A DNA stretch of 31,702 bases. It comes from Hellea sp964576765. Lineage in GTDB: Bacteria > Pseudomonadota > Alphaproteobacteria > Caulobacterales > Maricaulaceae. Shown here in pieces: positions 16,376 through 23,746 of this stretch. The notes under the pieces are model-generated. The model saw only the letters and a list, made by a program, of their open reading frames with translations. It was not told the DNA's origin and did not search any database. The stretch is from positions 1-31,702 of the forward strand of contig CAZNWH010000013.1 of the NCBI GenBank assembly GCA_964576765.1. The letters run 5' to 3'. Both the position numbers and the translations under genes were made by a program. How positions within the stretch are numbered: position 1 is the stretch's first letter; every line of letters starts with the position of its first letter.

Positions 16376-17230
16376 TTACTTAATTTTATGTGCACCTAAG
16401 GCTTCAGATAGGTGCATTCTGGCACTCCCTGGCTTTAAGGGTTTTTGTTGACTGTCATGGGGCGACCATCCCGTGAGCCACAGCACTTCGAATTGCGTCC
16501 GAAGTTTCCCTCGATCTGAAAATAACTGGTTATAATTTTTCTTCAAATTCTTGAGATATAATTTCCCTAGGTATTTATCTGTCCTTGCAGATAAGATATT
16601 TGTTTCGCCCAAATCCCGTAAATCCTTGATCAAATGTGACAAGTTTGAATAGTTGACCGTAAATCTGTCAATATCGACCACTGGCAAATTAAGCCCTGCA
16701 TGTGATAATAATTGCCCGGCTTGAGAATGGGTGATCATCGGGAAAATATGTGCGGATAATCCTTTAAATATAGCTTCGTCAGTCTGGTAAAAAGCTTGGC
16801 GGAGCTCGGTTAAGGTTTCGCCGCCAAAAACTGCGGCTATGAAAACACCATCCGGTTTAAGGGTTAGAGCCGCGTGAGATAAATCATTGGGGAGATTGTT
16901 TTCGCTTTGCAAATCAAGCAGGGATATTATCAGGCCCGGTTGCGATGCAGACTTTGAAAGATCACCTAAATGCTCTGCAAATTGTATGTGTTTGATTTGA
17001 CGTTCAGGGGGCAATCTTTTTGCAAGCTCCTGTCGTAAATCAAAGGGGCCGACCAATATGGCCTGTTCAAATTGACGGTTTATATCCTGTAACCGTTCAG
17101 CAAGATCATCAAGACATCGGTTTAATAAAAAAGAGATTCCATGTCTGCTCATACGTTTGCGCGCGCGCGCGCGCCTTAATGATCGAAGCCGCTCATCAAA
17201 GATTTGCATAGGAACACTATTCTCTGCCAT
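16376..17230 (-). CDS. Methyltransferase-like protein (NDUFAF5/BioC-related), degenerate SAM motif
   Basis: A 284-residue protein resembling alphaproteobacterial relatives of NDUFAF5, a class I methyltransferase-like family tied to complex I assembly. Family-like parts are the N-terminal IFDERLRSLRRARA segment, the middle ALTLKPDGVFIAAVFGGETLTELRQAF strand-helix, and the HSQAGQLLSHAGLNLPVVDIDRFTVNY and DLRDLGETNIL blocks. Motif I, normally a Gly-rich DLGxGxG loop, reads ILVGPFDLRQEL around 57-68, so cofactor binding may be lost or altered. An ATG start at 17228-17230 is used; an internal ATG seven codons later is possible, neither with a good ribosome site. It is transcribed divergently from comF, with overlapping 5' ends. 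A (GC)8 run at 17159-17174 codes the RRARARKR stretch. Confidence 0.7.
   Translation of the reverse strand: MAENSVPMQIFDERLRSLRRARARKRMSRHGISFLLNRCLDDLAERLQDINRQFEQAILVGPFDLRQELAKRLPPERQIKHIQFAEHLGDLSKSASQPGLIISLLDLQSENNLPNDLSHAALTLKPDGVFIAAVFGGETLTELRQAFYQTDEAIFKGLSAHIFPMITHSQAGQLLSHAGLNLPVVDIDRFTVNYSNLSHLIKDLRDLGETNILSARTDKYLGKLYLKNLKKNYNQLFSDRGKLRTQFEVLWLTGWSPHDSQQKPLKPGSARMHLSEALGAHKIK
17159..17174. repeat. (GC)8 dinucleotide repeat inside the methyltransferase-like gene
   Basis: Sixteen bases of strict alternating G and C within a moderate-GC gene, near its 5' end, coding the basic RRARARKR stretch on the minus strand. Such runs can slip in replication or form Z-DNA. A one-unit (2-nt) change would shift the reading frame; in this copy the frame is intact. 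Confidence 0.85.
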
Positions 17231-17239
17231 AAGTTTTCT

Positions 17240-18001
17240 ATGGTATCATCTGCGGCAAAAGAAAACCTTTTCTTACGGTATGGAACGTCAGCGGTCGATA
17301 TCATTTTACCGCCACAATCTCTGTTAACAGGCGATATACGTGATGCAGGGTCAGATGGAGATATTTGGTCACGAATTAATTTTTTGGACGAACCGTGCTG
17401 CGCTTGTTGTGGTTTTCCGTTTGAATTTGACCAAGGCGATGATGTCCTTTGTGGTAGATGTATCAGTAAAAGCCCTGCTTATGATAAAGCGAGAGCGGCT
17501 TTCCAATATGACGATGAATCGCGATCCATGCTATTGGGCTTTAAGCATGGGGGACGCACAGAAGGGCTGAAGACATTTGCGGCGCATATGCGCCGTGCAG
17601 GGCGTAGTTTTTTACCTGAGGCCACTTATCTTGTCCCTGTTCCTCTCCATTTTTCACGGCGGGTAAAACGGCGTTATAATCAATCCGTTCTTTTGGCACG
17701 GGCACTGTCCCGTATATCGCCACCTAAATTAGCTCATGACCTTCTTAAACGTGATCGAGCGACGCCGACACAGGGAGGGAAGACAGCCTCAGGGAGGCGG
17801 CGGAATGTTCAAGGCGCTTTCACAGTTTTTGAAGGTTCTAAAGCGCGAATAAAAGACGCTCATATTGTTTTGATCGATGACGTCATGACAACGGGAGCAA
17901 CGTTGGAATCCTGCGCGCGAACTTTAAGGCGCGCAGGGGCTAGACGTATTGACGCTTTAACATTAGCGCGGGTTGTCAAAGCGGTTACAATCCCTAAATA
18001 A
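17240..18001 (+). CDS. comF: ComF-family phosphoribosyltransferase-like protein
   Basis: A ComF-type protein (about 253 residues from the ATG at 17240; the in-frame ATG at 17204 would add 12 residues and overlap the divergent gene). Counting from that upstream ATG, the N-terminal zinc cluster CCACCG ... CGRC has Cys at 65, 66, 68, 69, 83 and 86. The C-terminal PRTase fold has the PRPP-binding motif VLIDDVMTTGAT at 222-233, and RYNQ plus RRNVQGAF are standard ComF signatures. ComF is linked to DNA uptake in some bacteria, but in many genomes its role is unclear. The gene precedes grxC by 15 nt, a frequent alphaproteobacterial pairing. No start has a good ribosome site, so the start is uncertain. 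Confidence 0.88.
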   Translation: MVSSAAKENLFLRYGTSAVDIILPPQSLLTGDIRDAGSDGDIWSRINFLDEPCCACCGFPFEFDQGDDVLCGRCISKSPAYDKARAAFQYDDESRSMLLGFKHGGRTEGLKTFAAHMRRAGRSFLPEATYLVPVPLHFSRRVKRRYNQSVLLARALSRISPPKLAHDLLKRDRATPTQGGKTASGRRRNVQGAFTVFEGSKARIKDAHIVLIDDVMTTGATLESCARTLRRAGARRIDALTLARVVKAVTIPK

Positions 18002-18010
18002 AGGAGGAGG
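18002..18010 (+). promoter_or_regulatory. Strong Shine-Dalgarno for grxC
   Basis: aggaggagg lies immediately after the comF stop and 6 nt before the grxC ATG. It is the strongest ribosome site seen in the window and suggests efficient grxC translation from the comF transcript or from an internal promoter. Confidence 0.8.
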
Positions 18011-18016
18011 ATTATT

Positions 18017-18271
18017 ATGGCGAAAATTGAAATTTATACTAAAATGATGTGCCCTTATTGTGTTAAAGCAAAAGCTCTTTTCAAAAAAAAAGGAGCAGCA
18101 TTTACTGATATACCAGCTTATATGGACTCTCGTAAGCGCGCAGAAATGAGAGAACGTTCAAACGGACAAAACACCTTCCCGCAAATTTTTATAGATGGCA
18201 AACATATTGGCGGGTGTGATGACTTACATGCGCTTGATGCAAAGGGGGGACTGGATCCCTTATTAGTTTGA
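18017..18271 (+). CDS. grxC: Glutaredoxin 3
   Basis: A dithiol glutaredoxin of 84 residues with active site CPYC at 12-15 (MMCPYCVKAKALF). The FPQIFIDGKHIGGCDDL segment (about 54-70) contains the glutathione-binding TFPQ cis-Pro and GGCDD elements. It reduces disulfides such as those of ribonucleotide reductase using glutathione. It overlaps the nitrilase-family gene by 4 nt (TTGA), so the two are translationally coupled. Typical length, no unusual features. Confidence 0.95.
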   Translation: MAKIEIYTKMMCPYCVKAKALFKKKGAAFTDIPAYMDSRKRAEMRERSNGQNTFPQIFIDGKHIGGCDDLHALDAKGGLDPLLV

Positions 18272-19083
18272 TCCGTATAGCGGCCATTCAATTACGCTCA
18301 GGTGTTTCAATCGAGGAAAACCTCGTTGCAGCTGAAGATTTAATACGTTGTGCTGTATCTGACGGGGCTGAATTTGTAGCGACTCCGGAAATGACGCATA
18401 TTTTACAACGCTCTCCCAAGGGCCTTTTCTCGGAAATTAACGAAGAAGGTCTAGATAAAGGGGTCGCTCATTTTGGCGCTTTAGCGAAAAAGCTAAATAT
18501 AGATTTACTCATAGGGTCTTTAGCGATCAAGACGGGTGAAAAGAGAGCTGCCAATCGTTCATTTTTATTTGGAAAGAATGGAATCATAAAAGCGCGATAT
18601 GATAAAATTCATCTTTTTGATGTGAGCGTTTCCCAAGAAGATACTTGGAAAGAAAGCCGTATTTATGACCGTGGAGACCGGGCCATTTTGGCTGACATAG
18701 GCGGAGTTACCTTAGGCCTTTCCATTTGTTACGATCTGAGGTTTGCAGGGTTATATCGTGATTATGCTCAAGCGGGCGCTGACATTTTAACCGTGCCTGC
18801 CGCTTTTACGCGCCCGACGGGTGAGGCTCATTGGGAGAGTTTGCTAAGAGCAAGAGCGATAGAGACAGGGAGCTTTGTTATAGCTCCGGCTCAAGGGGGC
18901 CGGCATGAAGATGGAAGATCGACTTGGGGTCATTCCATAATCATTGGCCCATGGGGCGATATACGTGCCGAGCTTGAACATGATGAACCAGGTTATATTT
19001 GCGCCGATATTGACTTAAATGATGTAAAAGAGGCTCGCCGTAAAATTCCGTCTTGGAACTATAACTCTGGCTATAAAATATAA
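18268..19083 (+). CDS. Carbon-nitrogen hydrolase (nitrilase superfamily, NIT1/omega-amidase-like)
   Basis: A 271-residue nitrilase-superfamily amidase starting at a TTG that overlaps the grxC stop (TTGA). The catalytic Glu-Lys-Cys triad is visible: E41 (ATPEMTH), K113 (RYDKIHLFD), C154 (LSICYDLRF). The overall pattern, including NRSFLFGKNG and the late PSWNYNSGYKI, resembles NIT1/YbeM, the deaminated-glutathione amidase, or omega-amidase. Beside grxC, a glutathione-repair role would fit, but the substrate is not proven. The next gene starts inside its stop codon (TAATG). Confidence 0.9.
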   Translation: MIRIAAIQLRSGVSIEENLVAAEDLIRCAVSDGAEFVATPEMTHILQRSPKGLFSEINEEGLDKGVAHFGALAKKLNIDLLIGSLAIKTGEKRAANRSFLFGKNGIIKARYDKIHLFDVSVSQEDTWKESRIYDRGDRAILADIGGVTLGLSICYDLRFAGLYRDYAQAGADILTVPAAFTRPTGEAHWESLLRARAIETGSFVIAPAQGGRHEDGRSTWGHSIIIGPWGDIRAELEHDEPGYICADIDLNDVKEARRKIPSWNYNSGYKI

Positions 19084-19523
19084 TGATAAAATATGATCTC
19101 ATATGCCGTCATGATCATGCCTTTGAAGCTTGGTTTTCAACTTCGTCAGATTATGATGATCAGCGCAAAAAACGATTAGTGCAATGTCCCTTTTGCGGGT
19201 CAACCAAAATAGAAAAAGCTATTATGGCGCCCAATGTCTCAACCTCCCGAAAAAAAGAGTCTAGGGCTGCAAAACAGACAGAAGCGATGGCTATAATGAA
19301 TGCTGCCGCCTCTAAAATTCGTAAAGAGATCGAAGATAAATGTGATTATGTCGGTGAAAAATTCCCCGAAGAAGCTCGGGCTATCCATTACGGAGAAAAA
19401 GAAGAACGCGCTATTTACGGCGAAGCCACAGCCAAGGAGGCTGCTGAACTCCAAGATGAAGGCGTAGGGATAGCGTCTTTACCCGAAGTTCTGTCGCCTA
19501 AGTCGTCCAAAAAAATGAATTAA
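19083..19523 (+). CDS. DUF1178 family protein
   Basis: A 146-residue protein of the DUF1178 family, whose function is unknown. The N-terminal region IKYDLICRHDHAFEAWFSTSSDYDDQ and a CPFC knuckle at 35-38, with C8 as a possible additional ligand, suggest a zinc ribbon. The C-terminal half is charged and helical (AAKEAAELQDEGVGIASLPEVL). The ATG overlaps the stop of the amidohydrolase gene by 1 nt and its stop overlaps the convergent ParB-like gene by 4 nt. The nitrilase-DUF1178 pairing is common in alphaproteobacteria. Confidence 0.9.
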   Translation: MIKYDLICRHDHAFEAWFSTSSDYDDQRKKRLVQCPFCGSTKIEKAIMAPNVSTSRKKESRAAKQTEAMAIMNAAASKIRKEIEDKCDYVGEKFPEEARAIHYGEKEERAIYGEATAKEAAELQDEGVGIASLPEVLSPKSSKKMN

Positions 19524-20191
19524 GCCGCCAGTGGGATTGGATTAGGTATAGACCGCGATGGCAGAATAATGACATTTTCATCACCTATATCAATCACAGT
19601 ATCGCCGCTTGTAATCGCCCGTAATATGTCAGGCGCATTCGCAAATGGCCCGAGGGCTATTAAGAGACTGTCTTGAGCTTCTCTATTAGGAAGCGTCGCG
19701 AAAGCCCTGGCTTGATTGATAGATAAGTCCCCGCCGAAATAGGCTCTCTGTAGGCGTAAGCTTAATCTTGAGATGTTGAGTAAGTCTTTAACACATTGTT
19801 TAGATATATAAAGCGTCGTGGCGATTTCCATTAGGCCAAAACCTTGTTGGCGAAGGTTTAAGACCTCTTCAAATTTTTCTCTATTTGTCAGAAGACTTAA
19901 ATGGGGGAGAATTTGAGCCGTATCTTGATCAACTATAATATAGGGTATTCTGACGAGTGAGCGCGGCAGCGTTCCAGAAAACCGCATGCGGCGAAGCGCA
20001 GCGAGTCTTTTTTTGCCATCGATCACAACCAACTTTTTCTCACGGGGCATAACAGTAATAGGATTAAGGAGCCCGTGCTTTGAAATAGATAATTGAATTT
20101 GCTGAACGTCTTTAAGGCGTTCGCCAAATAATATACGCGTTGTTGGTGTCTGAAAGTCAGACATGTAAGCCGATTTAATCTGTGCGGGCAT
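19520..20191 (-). CDS. Orphan ParB-like DNA-binding protein
   Basis: A 223-residue protein with a ParB N-terminal-like region (about 20-90: LSISKHGLLNPITVMPRE, then VVIDGKKRLAALRRM) and a helix-turn-helix (about 117-140: GLMEIATTLYISKQCVKDLL). In canonical ParB the second nucleotide box reads GERR; here it is GKKR, so CTP binding may differ. There is no C-terminal dimerisation domain of typical ParB length and no parA neighbour, so it is unlikely to be the chromosome-partition ParB. GGAGG at 20199-20203 sits 7 nt from the ATG, supporting this start. It is inserted between DUF1178 and ubiG, which often lie together in relatives. Function unknown; a transcriptional or nucleoid role is possible. 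Confidence 0.75.
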   Translation of the reverse strand: MPAQIKSAYMSDFQTPTTRILFGERLKDVQQIQLSISKHGLLNPITVMPREKKLVVIDGKKRLAALRRMRFSGTLPRSLVRIPYIIVDQDTAQILPHLSLLTNREKFEEVLNLRQQGFGLMEIATTLYISKQCVKDLLNISRLSLRLQRAYFGGDLSINQARAFATLPNREAQDSLLIALGPFANAPDILRAITSGDTVIDIGDENVIILPSRSIPNPIPLAA

Positions 20192-20238
20192 ATTATAGCC
20201 TCCATTTTTATATAAGGCTTAGCTCCGTAACGATTACA

Positions 20239-20254
20239 GGAACTATACAGTTCC
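20239..20254. promoter_or_regulatory. Palindromic operator candidate upstream of the ParB-like gene
   Basis: ggaact, 4 bases, agttcc: an exact inverted repeat with 6-bp arms, 48 nt upstream of the ParB-like start codon. Such a site near the promoter fits autoregulation by the encoded HTH protein, or another dimeric regulator. It does not match the LexA or other boxes I can name. Confidence 0.4.
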
Positions 20255-20366
20255 ATGACAAATTAATTAATATCGTTAATCGCTATTAACCTTATATCTT
20301 CCTGAAATTAATCACGAATAAGGCATAACTATGTCGCTGAAGCTGAACCTAAACTGACAGTTATGG

Positions 20367-20382
20367 TTAATAAATGGTTAAC
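20367..20382. promoter_or_regulatory. CtrA-type motif TTAA-N7-TTAAC
   Basis: This is an exact match to the Caulobacter CtrA full-site consensus (ttaa, 7 bases, ttaac), about 176 nt upstream of the ParB-like start and 13 nt past the ubiG stop. A near match with spacing 6 is at 20276-20290. The region is TTAA-rich, so chance occurrence is possible. Confidence 0.4.
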
Positions 20383-20394
20383 AAAATTATGACT

Positions 20395-21165
20395 TTAAGC
20401 GGTTTTAAGGCCAATAGTGACGTAATTTATGGAGAGATCATCTGTAAATCGCCATTTACTCGTCAAAGGGTTAAGGCTCATGCCAATACTAGGTTGTGGA
20501 TTTAGACCAGCATTTTTAAGCCATCTTTGAATTTCAATAGGTTTGACGAGTTTCTCATATTGATGCGTCCCGCGCGGCAACCAGCGCAATATATATTCTG
20601 CGCCGAGGATAGCAAAGCTAAAGGCTTTAAAGGTCCGGTTAATGGTTGAACAAATTATAAGCCCGCCAGCTTTGACCATAGCGCCGCAATCTTTCATAAA
20701 GTCCGGTGGATTAGCGACATGCTCGATGACTTCCATATTTAGAACAGCGTCAAAGGGAGTCTCTTTGGCCTGTACAAGCTGCTCTATCGTACCGTGCCTG
20801 TAATCAATGTCCAACCCGACTTGCTCAGCATGGGTTTTGGCTGTTTTCAAATTTTTTTCCAGCGCGTCAACGCCTGTGACATGCGCGCCTAATCGCGTTA
20901 TCGGTTCACAGAGAAGTCCGCCGCCACAGCCTATATCTAAAATACGTAAGCCTTTTAGGGGTAACTCTATCGAAGGATCACGGCCAAAATGCTCACATAA
21001 TGTTTCCTTTATAAATCCAAGACGGGCGCCGTTCATGATGTGCAGCGGTTTGAAAGGCCCGGCCGGATCCCACCAATTCTCAGCCATTCTTGCAAAACTT
21101 GCCATTTCCGCAGGATCAACAGATACACTGGATATTTGCTTGGGGGGTGTGTCGGCGTGGCCCAT
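20395..21165 (-). CDS. ubiG: Ubiquinone biosynthesis O-methyltransferase UbiG
   Basis: UbiG methylates both O-positions of the ubiquinone ring intermediates with S-adenosylmethionine. The 256-residue protein has motif I ILDIGCGGGLL at 75-85, the acidic post-I GVDALEKNL starting at about 98, FDAVLNMEVIEHVANPP and GGLIICSTINRTFKAF, and the LPRGTHQYEKLVKP segment typical of UbiG. With coq7 nearby, two ubiquinone steps are in this window. It is divergent from lysC, 105 nt apart. Start MGHADTPPK is the only reasonable ATG. Confidence 0.95.
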   Translation of the reverse strand: MGHADTPPKQISSVSVDPAEMASFARMAENWWDPAGPFKPLHIMNGARLGFIKETLCEHFGRDPSIELPLKGLRILDIGCGGGLLCEPITRLGAHVTGVDALEKNLKTAKTHAEQVGLDIDYRHGTIEQLVQAKETPFDAVLNMEVIEHVANPPDFMKDCGAMVKAGGLIICSTINRTFKAFSFAILGAEYILRWLPRGTHQYEKLVKPIEIQRWLKNAGLNPQPSIGMSLNPLTSKWRFTDDLSINYVTIGLKTA

Positions 21166-21270
21166 TTACGGTTTCCTATTGCAATAATCCCTCTTTAGAC
21201 CCTGATTAGCAATTGCGTAACCCGAAAGCCCCGCGTAAAAGCGCCGCTGTTTTTACATTAAGGATTACTA

Positions 21271-22569
21271 ATGGCGCGGATCGTCATGAAATTTGGTGGA
21301 ACGTCTGTCGCGAACCTAGAGCGCATCCGTCATGTTGCGCGTTTGGTCGAAGCGGAAGCCAAAGATGGTAACGAGGTCGCGGTTGTTGTTTCGGCCATGA
21401 GCGGCGAAACTAACCGTCTTGTGGCCTTGGTTGACGCGCTAGACGCAGATACCCCTGAACAAGGCGATGCCAAGGGCCAGACGGTAGGCGGCGCTATAGA
21501 AGACGAGTACGATTCTATTGTAGCAAGCGGTGAACAGGTGACATCGGGCTTGCTGGCCATTGCTCTGCGTCGCCGCGGGCTCAAGGCACGATCTTGGCTG
21601 GGCTGGCAGATACCCTTGCGTACAGATATGGCCCATTCCAAAGCCCGCATTGCTGAAATTGAAAGCTCAGCTATTGGTCCCTCGATGGAAGGTGGAAATG
21701 TCGCTGTAGTGGCTGGATTTCAAGGGATTAGTGATGATGGCCGTATCTCGACCTTAGGGCGAGGTGGCTCCGATACATCAGCTGTTGCCTTGGCTGTCGC
21801 TCTCAAGGCTGATCGTTGTGATATTTATACAGACGTTGACGGGATTTATACGACCGATCCCCGTATTGCCAAAGATGCAAGACGTCTGAACCGTATAGCT
21901 TTTGAGGAAATGCTGGAACTGGCCTCATTAGGGGCCAAAGTTTTGCAGACCCGCTCGGTCGAGTTGGCCATGAATAATAATCTGCCCATCCGTGTTTTAA
22001 CATCGATGGCCGAAGTCGGGGATGAAAATCCCGGAACACTAGTTTGTAACGAGGATGAAACTATGGAAGAACGTGTTGTCTCAGGTGTTGCCTATTCGCG
22101 CGATGAAGCCCAAATCACATTACTTCAGCTCCAAGATCAACCTGGGATGGTTGCCAAAGTGTGTAAGGCGATGTCTGAGGCTAATGTAATTGTCGATATG
22201 ATTGTTCAAGGCATTTCTCGTAATGATAACGCCGCCAACTTAACCTTTACGGTTGGAAAGCGTGATTTGGACAAAGCGCTCAAGGCATTAGACAAAGCTA
22301 AAGGCGATATTGGATTTGAAGGCATAAAGTCTGATGATAATGTCACCAAAGTTTCAGTTGTTGGAATTGGCATGCGTTCTCATACAGGTGTGGCTCAAAC
22401 CATGTTTGAAGCTTTGGCCGAGCGGGCTATCAATGTTGAAGTCATCGCGACATCAGAGATTAAAATATCCGTTCTGATTGACGCCGAATATACAGAGCTT
22501 GCTGTGCGCGCTCTGCATAACGCCTTTGGACTGCATGAAGCGGGTAAACTCAAAGTGAGTGCGCCTTAA
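21271..22569 (+). CDS. lysC: Aspartate kinase
   Basis: Aspartokinase phosphorylates aspartate, the entry to lysine, threonine, methionine and diaminopimelate synthesis. The protein has 432 residues, slightly longer than usual. KFGGTSV is at 7-13, followed by GRGGSDTSAVALA and TDVDGIYTTDPRI in the kinase domain. Two C-terminal ACT domains follow (GVAYSRDEAQITLLQLQDQ; VTKVSVVGIGMRSHTGVAQ with ATSEIKISVLI), the sites for feedback inhibition. An AAGGATT site precedes the ATG. The 3' end overlaps coq7 by 4 nt on the opposite strand. No riboswitch is visible in the 105-nt leader. Confidence 0.97.
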   Translation: MARIVMKFGGTSVANLERIRHVARLVEAEAKDGNEVAVVVSAMSGETNRLVALVDALDADTPEQGDAKGQTVGGAIEDEYDSIVASGEQVTSGLLAIALRRRGLKARSWLGWQIPLRTDMAHSKARIAEIESSAIGPSMEGGNVAVVAGFQGISDDGRISTLGRGGSDTSAVALAVALKADRCDIYTDVDGIYTTDPRIAKDARRLNRIAFEEMLELASLGAKVLQTRSVELAMNNNLPIRVLTSMAEVGDENPGTLVCNEDETMEERVVSGVAYSRDEAQITLLQLQDQPGMVAKVCKAMSEANVIVDMIVQGISRNDNAANLTFTVGKRDLDKALKALDKAKGDIGFEGIKSDDNVTKVSVVGIGMRSHTGVAQTMFEALAERAINVEVIATSEIKISVLIDAEYTELAVRALHNAFGLHEAGKLKVSAP

Positions 22570-23123
22570 ATTTTCTCAGTAATCTTGATTGCAGCTTTGC
22601 AGCCTACTGTGATGATGCGGGAGAGCAGTCCATAGGCCGGAGCCTCATGGGCGCCTGAGTCTATGGCCATATCGCGGTGAGCTAGTTCATCTTCACGAAA
22701 CTGCGCAAATGTCGCGGCGAGGGCTGGCTCTTCATCTTTAATTTCTTCGACTTGTTCGCCGTAATGCTGTTCAATCACGTTCTCGACTGCTTCGGTACAG
22801 GCATGGGCGGCTTTTTCGCCCATCAAGGCCGTTACGACTCCCAGCCCATATCCTGCAACGTTCCAGATCGGTGTCATAGCCGTCGGGCGGACATTGCGCT
22901 CCACCAATAATTTATCAAAGGCGTCGAGATGTTTTTGTTCTTCGGCTTCCATCTCCGCGAGTTGAACCGCGATGGATTGTGTTTTAGAGCTGCGCCGAAA
23001 AACGGCTTGTTGTCCGCGGTAAATAGCGACCGCGCCATATTCACCAGCATGATCAACCCTGAGCATTTCTGCGATGCGGGGATTACGTTTATGTCCTGAT
23101 AATTTGGGCCGGGCCTTAGGCAT
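22566..23123 (-). CDS. coq7: Demethoxyubiquinone hydroxylase (Coq7 / UbiF-type di-iron monooxygenase)
   Basis: Coq7 hydroxylates the ring of demethoxyubiquinone in ubiquinone synthesis. The 185-residue protein has the ferritin-like di-iron ligand pattern: E28 (RVDHAGEYGA), E62/H65 (EEQKHLDAF), a central glutamate (ENVIEQHYGEQ) and E146/H149 (EDELAHRD). It forms a membrane-associated helical bundle (LLSRIITVGCKAAI near the end). It overlaps dsbB by 8 nt and converges with lysC (4-nt overlap). The enzyme family is the oxygen-dependent Coq7 type rather than the flavoprotein UbiF. Confidence 0.95.
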   Translation of the reverse strand: MPKARPKLSGHKRNPRIAEMLRVDHAGEYGAVAIYRGQQAVFRRSSKTQSIAVQLAEMEAEEQKHLDAFDKLLVERNVRPTAMTPIWNVAGYGLGVVTALMGEKAAHACTEAVENVIEQHYGEQVEEIKDEEPALAATFAQFREDELAHRDMAIDSGAHEAPAYGLLSRIITVGCKAAIKITEKI

Positions 23124-23667
23124 GATTTTTTCCCTTTACTGAGAGCCATAGCACCATACCCACTCCGGCTAAAGATGCGATTGCGTTCCAGGCTGCCATA
23201 GACAGGCCAAGGAAATGCCAGACAGCTTCAGTACAGGCGGGAGGTTTAATCGGGCCGTCTAGCCCGCCCAAGGGGTTGTTGGGGTCAAAGCCGCTAAAAT
23301 TTCCGCCTGCTGAGCAGGTTTTGGGACCCTCCCACCACTTATATTCAACCCCCACATGCCAGAAAGCCATCGAAAAACTGCCAAACAGACCAAGCGCGAT
23401 GAGCCATATCATAGGCTGCAAAAGGCTTGGTTTATACATAGCAAGAGCAATAGCGCTCACAGCGAGAAACAAGACGGCTTTATGGGCATGGCGCTGCCAA
23501 TAGCACATAGTGCAGGGCGCGTAGCCAAACCCATATTGAAATATCCAAGCCCCAAGCAATAATCCGCCAGAGAGGAGGATAGCGAGGAGCGGAGCATGTT
23601 TTGCATCCAATGTCATGGGCTTAATATAGGGCGATATTGACCTCACGTCACGTGACGGATTGACCAT
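23116..23667 (-). CDS. dsbB: Disulfide bond formation protein DsbB
   Basis: DsbB reoxidises DsbA by passing electrons to quinones. It is a 183-residue four-helix inner-membrane protein. The first CxxC is C52/C55 (APCTMCYWQRH) and the second pair is C118 (KTCSA) and C145 (PPACTEA). The quinone-contact arginine after the first CxxC is conserved (R59 in CYWQRH). A later ATG (MTLDAKHAPL, residue 18) may be the true start because the first 17 residues are polar and poorly conserved in type. It overlaps coq7 by 8 nt; linkage to a quinone-synthesis gene makes functional sense. Confidence 0.93.
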   Translation of the reverse strand: MVNPSRDVRSISPYIKPMTLDAKHAPLLAILLSGGLLLGAWIFQYGFGYAPCTMCYWQRHAHKAVLFLAVSAIALAMYKPSLLQPMIWLIALGLFGSFSMAFWHVGVEYKWWEGPKTCSAGGNFSGFDPNNPLGGLDGPIKPPACTEAVWHFLGLSMAAWNAIASLAGVGMVLWLSVKGKNHA

Positions 23668-23708
23668 TTATAAGATCCTTGTTTTCGCTTTTATGGGGAA
23701 GTCTCTTG

Positions 23709-23736
23709 ATTGAGTTCTCAATATAGTATTAACTAT
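23709..23736. promoter_or_regulatory. Two adjacent palindromes between dsbB and the RodZ-like gene
   Basis: attgag-tt-ctcaat (23709-23722) is followed at once by atagt-atta-actat (23723-23736). Both are exact inverted repeats, in the 79-nt divergent intergenic region that must hold both promoters. The first could bind a dimeric regulator. No named motif fits. Confidence 0.35.
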
Positions 23737-23746
23737 TTTTCAAGGG

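Noticed and set aside
21166..21270. Possible lysine riboswitch in the lysC leader
   Set aside because: The leader is only 105 nt, shared with the divergent ubiG promoter, and shows none of the long conserved helices of a lysine riboswitch.
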